Origin: Ancylostoma caninum
Taxonomy: Eukaryota; Nematoda; Chromadorea; Rhabditida; Ancylostomatidae
Length of the DNA stretch: 64,000 nucleotides
Assembly: GCA_037903475.1 (NCBI GenBank)
Contig: JBAJFG010000442.1
Location: forward strand, 521,001 to 585,000
Reading direction: 5' to 3'
In this document: positions 46,740-58,700 of the stretch, piece by piece
How the letters are laid out: each line of letters starts with the position of its first letter
How positions within the stretch are numbered: position 1 is the stretch's first letter
Translations under genes and position numbers: made by a program
Notes under the pieces: model-generated
Told to the model about the DNA's origin: nothing
The model's database searches: none
What the model saw: the letters and a program-made list of their open reading frames with translations, nothing else

Positions 46740-49090
46740 TGCGGCGGATGGTGGCGCTCTAGACTCTTGGACTTCATCTTGTCCGAATATGCAATGTGGT
46801 TCATACGATGATATATTTATTACTGACTGTACAAGAGATGAGCAATGCGAGAAGAATAGTGTGTGAAGTGCGCCTTGTAGGACTTACAGCATCATTCTGA
46901 CTAGGAAGGTGTACCTCTGGCATGAGGCGGGTTAGCGCCGCCCCTCCACGGGAGGTACAGTATCAGCGGTGAACATGTATATTACAGGGATCATCCATTC
47001 GTCGATGATAAATAGAAATACAGCACCAGTATTATGGGCTTCTACCAGTGATATTCGCATAACAAAGCAATCACGCATCCACGATGTTGGCTGGAAATGG
47101 GCGCATATCGGTTCATAATCCTTCCACCAATACTCACTGCTGGTAAATGAATTGAACTTTGCTCCGAATTCAAACAATGAAAATGAGTCTGAAGATGAAA
47201 AATCTGCGACGAGGAAGATTACAACCACAGATAATCCATACTTATGAATACAGTCCGTAAACTGTTGTTTGAATACAAGCATGTTGTTGTCCTCACCGAA
47301 TGTACAGAATTGTACTAGTTGACTGGAAAATCATGTCCGAAAACTCGAAGATTCTTCAAATTTTTTTTGTTAGGAAATTCAATTGGGCGAGGGGTGTGAC
47401 CTACACTCTGTTGGAGTACATTTCCTACGTTATTCCTCAAGAGGTGTACAAGGTCAGCAGGGGCACTTTTGCTCTAGCCATGCTTCGAATTAGTTTTCTT
47501 TTCTTTTTCAAATCTCCTGTGTGGAACAGCTTAGCGAGCGCTGAGGCCAGCACTATCACATGCGTAATCGAGGAGAGTGTTGTCAAATGTTCCACAGTAC
47601 CCCGCTGATTTGATTTCTTTGAGTCTGGAGATGAGAGCTTTTAGGAGCAACCACGCCTTGGATGACCCCACGTCACAAGGCTGCTGGGATGCTGCAAACT
47701 GAAATGTTTCCGCGAAGCAGGACAGTTACGGCTACCATTTGAGTGGGCCAGATTTGAAAATGGTACCATTTGAGTAGGCCAGGTTTGAAAACTGGCGAAA
47801 ACGTTTAAAGAAAAAGTAAAAGATGGAAAACGCTGCACTGTCCCACTCACCTTCCATGCAAATTTCACCACTCCGGTAAAGAGGCCTAGTATAAACAAAA
47901 GAGCTGGGTTGGGAAGTTTTCATTCAGCCTACGAATTCGAATCAAGTGTTATAATGAGCTTGTTCGACAAGAAAGTGTCATATTTGAATATTTGCGTACA
48001 CGAAACAGACGGCTTGCTCCTCGATCAAGGGAGAAGAAACAAAAACATCAAACCTGCTTTTTTCGGTGTCGAATGATCCGTAACACCACGCCATCCGTAC
48101 TTGTATTAGTGACGATGAAGAAATATGGCTCCATTTGCTCATAACTCCCTAATTCCAACATCAAAACAATGATCAAACGGAAGAAAAAATTCAGAACATG
48201 TAAGATTCGCCCTTTCCCTCAATCTCGAGAGGTCTCATTTTGTTCCTTTGAGATCACGAAAAGAAGTTATAGTCCTCGACAAGATTGGAGGGCATTTCGC
48301 ACTTCCTTCTCGTAAAACTGTCCTGTTCTGGATTCGCTTCTACACAATGTATTTATACCACAAAGGGGATAAACCAAGCAAAATGTATTTCTCACGGAAT
48401 GGACGAATTCTTGCTCCAGCCCTCTAGAATGAATGAATTCTATATGAAATATTATGTTTTGGACGACTTTACTTGGTTTTAAGTAAACTAAAGTACCCTT
48501 CACTCCTTGGAAATTCTCAGTGATAACCGTGCAATTCTCGATCTCTCAATCTGCAACTGAGATTTTGGAGATTCGGCGCTCTGATCATATTTTCTAACAC
48601 ACTCAGTAATCCGTCCCTGCTCGGCTAATTCGTCCATTATCCATTCATTCTAGTAAAACAGTAGCTATTGCTGTGTTTTTTCTTATCGGGATTGACTTCA
48701 ATGTCCTCCCTTTCTTGTCAGCGAAGGCGGTCCACTAAACCTCTGTTAACACATTCGTGACAATGTATCCAACCAGCACGCGGTCCCACGCGTGGTGCGA
48801 CGCACGCTCTTTTCAGAGTTATATTTTTGTGAAGCATTCATAACTAGCAAAACTCTATGTAGTAGTATACTAACAAATATTCAAGGGTTTTACACACGCA
48901 CTTGGCAGAGCAGATCTTCCTCCCCCCCCCAACTTTTAGTACGTGGTCGAAACGTAAAATAAAAAAAAAGACGATATATATGAAGAAGAAACTTCGATTA
49001 ATATTAAGCGGATGAGTTACAAACATCTGGAAACATTCTTGGCAATAACAAAAGCGAAAACGATCACTCTGAAATTTACGCTAATTCGGA
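46740..49090. other. Intergenic stretch between the convergent genes
   Basis: A 31 bp direct duplication (TACCATTTGAGTGGGCCAG and its variant) lies at about 47733-47790. The open frame on - at 46932-47282 has protein-like composition but no recognised family. Fragments of the GCGAATGTGTTAA repeat lie at 48745-48800, and a C9-10 run near 48928. Confidence 0.4.
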
Positions 49091-49099
49091 GTATTATTA

Positions 49100-49222
49100 T
49101 GAAAATTCCTACCACATGGGATCACATGCTCAAGTGGTTGAGCACGGAACCCACGCCCGTTCAAATGCACTTATCCCACGCGACATACCATGTCAAAAGC
49201 GTAAGGTCGCGAATGTGTTAAA
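49100..49222 (+). repeat. Dispersed GCGAATGTGTTAA-ended repeat, copy on +
   Basis: It starts with GAAAATTCCTACCACATGGG, continues with CATGCTCAAGTGGTTGAGCA, TTCAAATGCACTTATCCCAC and ACCATGTCAAAAGCGTAAGG, and ends TCGCGAATGTGTTAA. Its best partner is the inverse copy at 26465-26605. Confidence 0.68.
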
Positions 49223-49790
49223 TAGAAATGAAGACGAGGGAGGCTCGGCGTCGTCTATCGCACCTCTGGTTCAGTGCAATATGTTATCTTGATTTACAAT
49301 CTTTATTTACAACTGACAGAACTAAACCCGTAACAAACATTACGATATAAAACACATCGAAATTGAGAAGAATGGTAACAATGGGACATAACAGATCATA
49401 TTGCAACAGTGAAGGGCTTACCTAAGGACATTTGTATTGGTGAAGAAACACCATAGCTTTTATAACAGTGTGGTACCCGAATTACATTGCCTTATTTGAA
49501 CTTCTTACAGTATAAGCGGCAACTCTAGCCCATTCCATTTCCGATTTATATGATTTGGTTTTTGCTGAACAACTTATCTCTACATCTCATACAAGCGTCT
49601 ATTTTTTCCTTAACAAGCGTAAAGTGCAAGGCTATAGAAATGTTCAGGGCTTTTTTTTGGCGATGCAGTCCATTGCATTGATACTGCATCTGTGCACTTG
49701 TCATCGACCTGTTGATGAATAAGTTCTTCTATGTGCATCTTACTAAGAAAGAACCTTCCTTGACGAGTTTCCGTCGGTTCATATAATGTC

Positions 49791-52700
49791 CTATCCCAGG
49801 TGTTGATCGAGAACTGAAAAATCAAAGTTTGCATGGATAAGGTGGATCGTAGAGGAATTCTTCAGAAACTTACACTTGTTCCCATACTTTCTTTTCTTAC
49901 ATGCTGCACAAGAATATGGACAGACAATATATTTGATCTCTTCATAATCCTCGCAATAGGTGAACAACGACCAAAAGGGGCATCTCCAATTGTCGTCCAC
50001 ACATGGTTCCTTTAACAATTTCTAGTTTGGGCCGTAGTAAACTGCTTCGGTGACAAACTCAACCCTAAAACCCTCCGCCACGTTTGGGGCTCTGAAGGAG
50101 CTCAGAGTGAAGTGCCGCAACTGTTTCACTTTGTGCCTCTATTTTCCCACTATTTCCGCAGCATAAGCGCAGATTGGTGCGGACCATCGGCGCGCCATGA
50201 CCGTTTTCTGGGCCATGGGCGCGCCCTAATTGTGGGCGTGGTCTAACAGCGATCGGCGTGGCACGACCCGTTGCGGGTGACGCGTGCGCCACAAAATGTG
50301 TGTAATAATGCATCAGATGTGCATATGTATCTTACGCGCAACTCGCAATAAAAAGGACGCCATCATTGATGCAGTGATTTTTCAGTTTACTTTATGCTGT
50401 TTTCGTTGAAATTTGTTATTTTCCTCATGTATTATATTTCGAAAAAAAACATGTTTGGTAGATCCATACTTGTTTCATGAACTTTATTCTTGTTCTTTCA
50501 AATGAAAAATGGCGAGTTTTCATACTCAAGTTGAAAATTCGGACATGTAAGTTTGATTTAATGTATCACAGTAGGGTTTGCTACTCTTTTCATCTTTTCA
50601 TGTTGTAACATTTTACTTGTTCGCAGCAATTTGCTTTCTTTGTGTTGCATTTTTCTTTCACATTTTTCTCTATGACGCTTTTCCACATTTGTTAAGACGC
50701 GATGTACGTTCCTACGAATACGATTCAGAGCAAAAGGAGTGGATCCAAACAAATGGTGCACCGATGGCTGGCACCACCATTTGTCTGAGAGAAGACGCTG
50801 AGTTCAATCCAGCGCGATGAACTATGCGTATATTGCTGGCGTGGACGGAAATGATCTGATATGCTCTACTGCATGGATGTGAGCGCTCATGCAATCGGCA
50901 TCTCAAACCTGGCAACGAGTTTTGGGGTTGAGCTCCACTACGGGCTCTAGTTCCAGCGAAGAAATGCTTCGAAAATGATTCATTCATGAAAGTGTGATGC
51001 TGATGTGGGCGATTCACCAATCAGTTGCCAAAAGGGGCGATTGCTCAGCCTTATCCTATTTTTACCTTTAAATGAAGGGACACATCGTGAATAATCATAA
51101 TCTATGAATAAGTAAATAGACAAATAAATAAAGAAAGTGAGGTGGGAGATGTCCAATTGACCAGCACTTTCTTCCATCATTGAGCTTTTATTGTCTTCTG
51201 ATTATCCGGTCCCTACACTAACACCAAGCAGATATTACTTTGACCTGTTTAACGCACGAATCGGGAGCTTGAGAATTTCGAACTGTGGGAAAGTCTGCAG
51301 CCGTGAGCATCTTGGTTTTGTTTTGGTATATTGTTGAATGTTGGACTATGGGACACACAATAATCGCTACGCCACTCGTTCATCTTATAGAGGGAGTAGA
51401 AGGGTCATGTAACGATTTGGGAAATATCCCTTGAATGGAGTTCTTGTAATATTGTCGTGGTGTCGGAATGCAGCAGTTCTTCTTCATGCTGCAATGTCTG
51501 TCTCCCTTTTCTTGGGGGTCTGGCTTGCCAGGTTCTGCTGCGTTTGCCTTATCCAGTTATCTGAATGCTATCAAATGTGCTTCTAGTAACTCCTACCTCT
51601 CTACTTACAAGTTCTGGGGAAGATCATACCCCTTGTCTTGTTTTCATTTAGCGTTAGGAACGAAAACTAGACAAAACATTCCTTTTTATTAGGTGTTAAC
51701 ATGAGTTCTTGCGTTTTTTAGTTGCGATTTTCTCCGCGTAATTGCCATTTTTCTCTAACACGCAATATAGTTTCTGAAAGCCCATTTCTTCCTCTACATT
51801 CCTATTATAAACCGCTTCCACAATGCTATTTGTTTATTCAATTTTTGGGCTTAAGAAGAAAAACGCCAATTCGGAGAAAAACTCAATTTCCTTCTTGTAT
51901 CCGGTACGGAGCAGAAAGCATCCCGTACTATCTGAACGTGAAAGCACAGTAGAATGTAAGCGCGTGTGAACAAGCGTCAGTTGAACTGTGGTAGCAGTAG
52001 CTGGATTTTTGGAGAGTGGGGTCTAACGTCACCATGGGGCAGGATGACTAGACCCTCACTATTGGATTTTATCAGCAGAAATACTTGAGCTATTCGGTGA
52101 CTTTGAGAAGTATGCTGTCCTTCGAGACCATGCGATTCTTTTGGAGCTGTTCCCGGGTCATCGTATTGGAAATTTCTCCGGTCGAATTGGTTGGTGTCAT
52201 CGGGACCATATATGTCTTCTTTGGTCTTAGAAAAGCGCTGATGACCAGTTATTTCAAGAAGAACGTTTCTTTCATGCTTAGCACAGGTCACTTGAACAGG
52301 TTTGATGTCCTTTTGAGCTTCAACTGATTGACAAGATAGGTGGCTGTCGGTTGCGCCGTTTTTTATCGACTCATTGCTCCAATTCGCAGGCTCAAAACTT
52401 AAGCAACCATCTCTTTAAGGAAAACTGTTCACCACATTCTTGTAGAGGAAGAACAACGCCTTCGAATTTTATATGATTTGATCGTAAAGGGTGGCAAATT
52501 GGTGGAGAGAAATGTATCCGAAAAAAGTGCAAGGACTTATGTTAGCACCTAATACATGTTCTTTCATTTTAGGCTTGGTGAGCTTGTAGCTAATAACTCC
52601 GAAAATGAGGACCATATGGAGCCCTACAATTTCTGGAATGGGGGGATAGCCAATGGTTCCACTACACCTAATCTTTTGTTGTGATCTTTTTCGGAAGAAA

Positions 52701-55700
52701 GTATGTAAACAAGGACCTCATTGTAGACGCTTCCGGGTGTGGAGCGTTTTATCTGAAAAGAGCGTTGCGTTTCAGCTCTGCGGTTGGTCAATTCATCTAA
52801 ATGGTCAGTCACAGAGCTCGATCGCGTCGCCCAATCCAGGTATCGCGCTCCCACCTGACGCTTCCTTGTGAAGGTGAAGTTCTCTATATTATCATTCGGT
52901 GAAAGAAATCGGTGAAAGACTGGATAAAGTAAAGTTCTGGTGCATCTTTTGAGTCCTGTTTTTGTTGCAGGCTGCACCAAGTAGCCTGCACTCATGAAGG
53001 CCACTGAGAGGTGTTCATCCAGTTTACTTATCATCGGAGCACAGTTCCCACCACGAACGTTGGTCGTAATATTGGCAGAAAGACTTCCTAAGTGAATTGG
53101 TTGATATGTTATTATATCCATCAAACTTTAATACAAACACGAAGTGGGTGAAGTATGAACGATAAAAACAAAAATGATCGAAATACCATCTGTACGAAAG
53201 CGAATTCACCACAGAGCTGTCAATTTTTTAGTTATATCCTACGTGACTAAGGAGTAGACAAGCATTCTTCAAGGCACTCAGTAGCTTCAATGTTAAGTGC
53301 AATGCAGCTCCTTAAAAATCTCTTGTAAGTAGAAGCAAATGAAAAGTGATACAAATAAGCTTTATCACTGTTACTGGATAAGTACCCGACAAAATTTGAA
53401 CAAGATCATGATAATACAGAAAGCACACAAGTGAAGCTCGATTTTCGAAAGATAGCACGATGAGTAACTGCATAAGCACACAAAAGCACAAAATATTAAC
53501 AACATAGGAAACAGAGTACTTCTGTTAGAAGGTGCATACTCTGTAATGCAACCAAATTGCCAAATTGGTGAAAAGCGAAGCTCATCCGAATATTCGAATA
53601 CGACCAGGACGTCTGCCATAGTTGCCAAAGATCATGGAAGTGTATGGGGTCGCTGGTGATGTTAGTTGGTCACTGTTCTGGTAAGAGGAAATGAAATTCA
53701 CACAAACTGCAACAGCTAGCGTGCCCGAAAACCCTGTTCATAATTTGTTAAAATCGTAGTACTTCATTTCTATGGAACACTTACATTTCGGCACGCCAAA
53801 GTTCGGATTGAACAGTTGCTAACCCGTTCTGTATTAATAGTGAGTGATCTTACCTGATTCTTCTCAATGATGGAATTGCCATTAATATTTGAACTGCATT
53901 GATACAACTTGTTAATTTTCCTGAGATCACCTTCGGAGAAAGCTATTCTTTGGCCCATTCGTTCTGCACCACCCTTAAAATACAAACATAAATAAGACGC
54001 GTGTCATAATAAACAATCATACAGAGTGGCGCATAATTGCTGTTCCACTACAAAAACAGGCACAGAAAATTCACTATGTTATAGCGAAACAAAAACTGGC
54101 TTGGCTTCAGTCGATGTCTTCTTCTTTGGCGCCGATCACAGCCCTCAGATTCTTGCGATATTTCATCGTCTTGGGCCGTTCGTGATTTTGCGGAACTTCT
54201 CTCAGAGCTTTCTTTAGTGGCATCATCAGACATTGAAGAATGGCCTGCTTCGTCGGACAATCCTTCACTTCCATCATAGCACAAAATGAGTACTCAAAAT
54301 CGTTCCATGCGGAAGAAATAGCTGACCACTTGGAGGCAAGAGTGAAGACAGTCATGTTGCCAAGTCCTCAATTATGGGGAGTTTTTCGTTCTGATCGGTA
54401 GGTGCTCCATCCAGCCGAAGAACCCAGTGGTCGTTACCATGGTATTTGGTAGTCGGTGAAAGCAACTGATTATTAAATACAGGATGCGCCATAAGTTCTT
54501 GCACACCATATTCAGTACCACCACAGCAGTGGAATTCAATGTATGGCATGAACTTTATGGTCACACTAAGCCAATTCAGTAGCAACCTAAACAACCTATA
54601 GGATTGGGAATTTGTCAACATTTGCTTTTGCAGCAGCTCAAAGTTGAGTGGGAGGCGCACACATCGCGGCACGGAGCAACTATGTCATCTTAGCACTGAG
54701 GCCACTTCTCAAAACAGAGCTGTTCTGTTCTCGTCAGAAAGATGGCGTAACTGTAGAAATCATAGGAGTATTCTGAGGTGAGAACGGAATTCCGTTTTCT
54801 CTCTTCCTTCAAGAATTTCATCATGTTTTTGGAAAGATGCCCGGTCAGAGCAAATTTTCTGAGATTTTTGTGGTTTACAACACCGACGTCGAGCTCAGTC
54901 TTATTTGAGCAGCATTTCAGGTGAGAAGAGACCTTTCTGCACTAAACTAATACTGCACAGCCTAAGCGTAACGTCTCAGTAAGACTCAAAATCTGCTCAT
55001 GGAGCAAGCGCCTCTAGTGGAGTGGTGCGCGGAGGAAATCCTGTGCTGAGATCTAACTCTCATGCAGCACTAATCTGAATCGATTGGACTGCTGCATGGC
55101 AACGATGTCAAAGGGCAATTCAAGGGCTACATTATACAGAAGTTTAAGCTCGTACCATAAAGCAGAGGAAAAGCTTTGGAAGGATTCATACAAGAAATAC
55201 CACCGTACTGCGATGGTTGCGCCTCCTACTCAATTTTGAGCTGCTGCAAAAGCAAATGTTGACAAATTCTCAATCCTATAGGTTATTTAGGTTGTTACTG
55301 AGTTAGCTTAGTGTGACCATAGAGTTCATGCCAATACCTTGAATTCCATTGCTGTGGTGGTACTAAATGTGGTGTGCAAGAACTTATGGGGCACCCTGTA
55401 TACCCTTGTACACAATCTTGAGGATTTTTCCGTTCATTCCGATGAAAATAGGAAAATTCGCCCTCTCAATGAAAATCGCAACAAATTCCGAACGAGGATG
55501 AAGCAAGGCAACCATACTAGGTGTTTTAGAATCCTCACAACTTCCTTCATGTATCCTATGATTTTGGGATTATAGACCTGCTCAGTCGTGAGTAGTTGTC
55601 GTCAATGAAGGTGGGGACACGTGCGCGCGACAGAGAAGTAATACCTTCAGAGTCTCAGGGCTGCAATCTAGAGCGGAGCAAGAATTATGAAACGAAAGTA

Positions 55701-58700
55701 GTGTTGTTCCTTTCTTTAGGTGGTGCTGATTTCCCTGGAGAGATCATGGAAGAACGTGTTTTAATACGATTTCTGCTGTCTTTTGTTGTGAGACAGTAAT
55801 TATGCACCATCCTGTACATATTGCTCAAGCATGCTCTTAAGTAGGAACGAGCACACATTGACTTTGCTGACAATTATTCCTGCCAACTTCTTGAATTTAC
55901 ACTCTCTTTATAGCAGTGGCGGACGCAGTGGGGCTGTGGGGGTGCCGTGCCCCTCTTCGAGAATGGGTCGCCGAGTTTCTAAAAGTACTCTATAAAATCT
56001 ATATGTAAAACATAGAAACGCTTACGATACTTCTTCCAAAAATCTGGACGGCGCGTGTGGGCATCAAATTCAAACGATAAGAATGTGTCTGTAGGCAAGG
56101 TGGCGAAGAAGGGGGCTCGGAAACATGGGACACAATCCGAATAGGGCGGAGGGCCTAGGGCACTGTTCACCGGATAGTACCGATCAGGATATGTACTTAT
56201 GGGTCGATTTTATGGCTTCTCCCCAGTTTAGCTCTAATCCGGATCGAAATGGGCATACTGTGGTTTTTCACCACGCTGATCACGAATCTGAAGGTAGCTT
56301 TGCACCTTCAGATTCCGAGGTCATAAATTTATTGATTTTTTGCAATTTGCGCTGCAGTCGTGGCCGGTTGAATGAACTATACGTTGCATGTGGTGCGAAA
56401 CCAACCTCCTCCGGAAATCGACTAATCAAAGCATCTTGAGACTATTTCAGACACTACTTTGGAATAGATGATATTGTATCAGTGCCGAAGCGTTTTTGGT
56501 GCTACAAGTACGCACAAAGAATCACTTCCTTTTCGTCATGCGTTGACGCGGTAGCGACGAAATCGAATGCTAGGTCAGCGATAAGCGCGAAATCTACACA
56601 CTGGAAGTACGGTCCTTTGTTTATGAATCTCAATTCTCACTTACAGTGGTAAGCACATAAGCAACAACCCGACCGAAGCCAAGCGAGGCGGTCCGAATCG
56701 GTTGTGCTTCAAAAACTCATGCGGGAACAGGATATTCGCGGCAGTTAGTATTCCTCCTCTGATAATTGTGCAGCGCAAACGCAGCCCGACGTAATGGTTC
56801 GAGTAGAAACCCTTGCAGCAACTGTTTCAAATTGCTGCCATCTTCCCCTCGATTGCTGCTCAAGCTTTCGCACCTTTAGCAGCAATTGCTGTGGGATGGC
56901 AAAAATTGAGGGAAGAATGGCAGCAAGAGGGAACAGTTGCTGCTACGGCTTCTACTTGAACCATTACGCCGTTGGGCTGCTTTCCCATAGTTAGTTATAA
57001 TTATCCGAGTTTGTACACGACCATTGTCGATTCATTGATTTTATCGATCTTTCATGCGTTTCGATCCGACGTGGTCATGGCGTTATCTGGTATGCTGAAC
57101 ATGAATAAAAGCTTGAGCGCTGTAAACGTTGAAAATACATTGATAAAGCCACTGAACCAATATCTGCACGCGAAATGTCCTTTAGGTACGCCTATTACAC
57201 GGGCCTTGAAGGTAGTTCATGTACTTGTATACGAAAATTATCGTTTCCATTTCTGAACCATGATAATTTTCACATCTAATAAACTTCTGGGAATTAGAGA
57301 TGTATAGCTTCAGATATGGTCGGATGTTCTGGGCCACTCTAGCTCACCTGCCTACTTCTACTGCTCGTCCATGAAACTTCTGCACATTTCCTTTTTTATC
57401 CGCTAGTTTGATTGATGTAATTTTTTGACGTATGTTTCCGACTCACACGTTTGATTGAGCGTTTCTATGTTCTAAATGGAGGATTTTTAGTAGGGTGTAT
57501 CACATAATTGAGCTTAGAGTGACATTGATAAGAGCTCTGATCCACCTGAATTGTTCGGCACTTTTTTCCTACTGCCTAACCTTCACTAAAAGGACATATG
57601 CCAACATCCCTTGAAAGTGAGTCTGTTTTCTTTTGTCCATGCAGTGCGTTCCTATCAAAGTCTAGCCCAGGGTTGTTAGGGTAGGGAATGCCTAACATCC
57701 GGAAATCCTGTGTTAAGATTGTTCTCCCTAGCACCATTTACACCCAACAACTGACTGATAGGCTGCATGTATGGCTGCCTAAAAACTTCCAGCATTTACT
57801 CTTTTAAGACCTTTTTAGTGTAAACTTGGCAATGGATCATGAAAACAATCTTTTTTTCTCAGTGCCTCACTTTCTGTTCCTAGAATGAACAATAACTTTA
57901 CTGTGAAAGAAGCCCCAGTGAAGATCCTCCGTTACTTTCTTTTTAAGCGTTTTATTTTTGTTCTTTGATGTGCACACCTTTGCGGTGTATCAAGTAAATA
58001 AATAAATGAATAAATAAATAAATAAATAAATAAATAAATGATACCTTGAGTTTTAAGCCTAAATTTCAACCAGTTTGACAAGCCATTTTCAGCAACTAGT
58101 AACTAAAAATCTTGTATTGGTTTGTTTTTAATTGTTTATTTGTATTATTACTTTTGAAATGATTATTATTATTAATTGTTTAATATCTACTTAGATTAGT
58201 ACTTTTTATTATCTTTATTTTCAATCCGGGTCCACAAAACGGCGGAGACTCCACTTCTTTACCACGCCTGCCCTCTCGCCCACTTTCTCTGTCCGCCACT
58301 GCTTTATAGGGGTTGTAAGTGAACTAGGAACTTTTGGCATGGAAATTTCAAAGTTGTGATTGCAAGGTGACGGTAATGTTTAAGGTCTTTGTATTATCAG
58401 TGAACTTATACGATATTGCTGCTATTCAAATCGTCACACATTACATACGGATTAGAAAATTAAACTGTAATAATGTCTTTTTTTCTTGACTGGTGTCAAG
58501 CTTCACCTATTCCGTGATCTTTGTTGCTGAAATCCTGCTACGACTATAACGCTGTTCCGTTAATAATTTTTGAAAATTAACGAACAGTTCTCACCTTTCG
58601 AGGAACAATTGTTTTCTTTCCTGAGCCACTGAATGCGTATGGTCCATAGTGCATGATGGAGGAGTAATCATACGGTTCATTGAGGTGATCGATGACATTC

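Larger units (their letters stand above)
55914..58301. mobile_element. hAT-type element with perfect 8 bp target duplication
   Basis: A 2388 bp element with ends CAGTGGCGGACGCAGTGG and the complement of CTCTGTCCGCCACTG. Both sides carry the identical 8 bp CTTTATAG (55906-55913 and 58302-58309). The left 90 bp and right 220 bp match the short copy at 33386-33652, including GGGTCGCC and CTTGTATTGGTTTGTTTTTA. The roughly 2 kb in between is absent from the short copy and holds a palindromic MITE and a possible LINE tail. No hAT transposase motif is seen. It lies in astacin intron 8. Confidence 0.88.
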
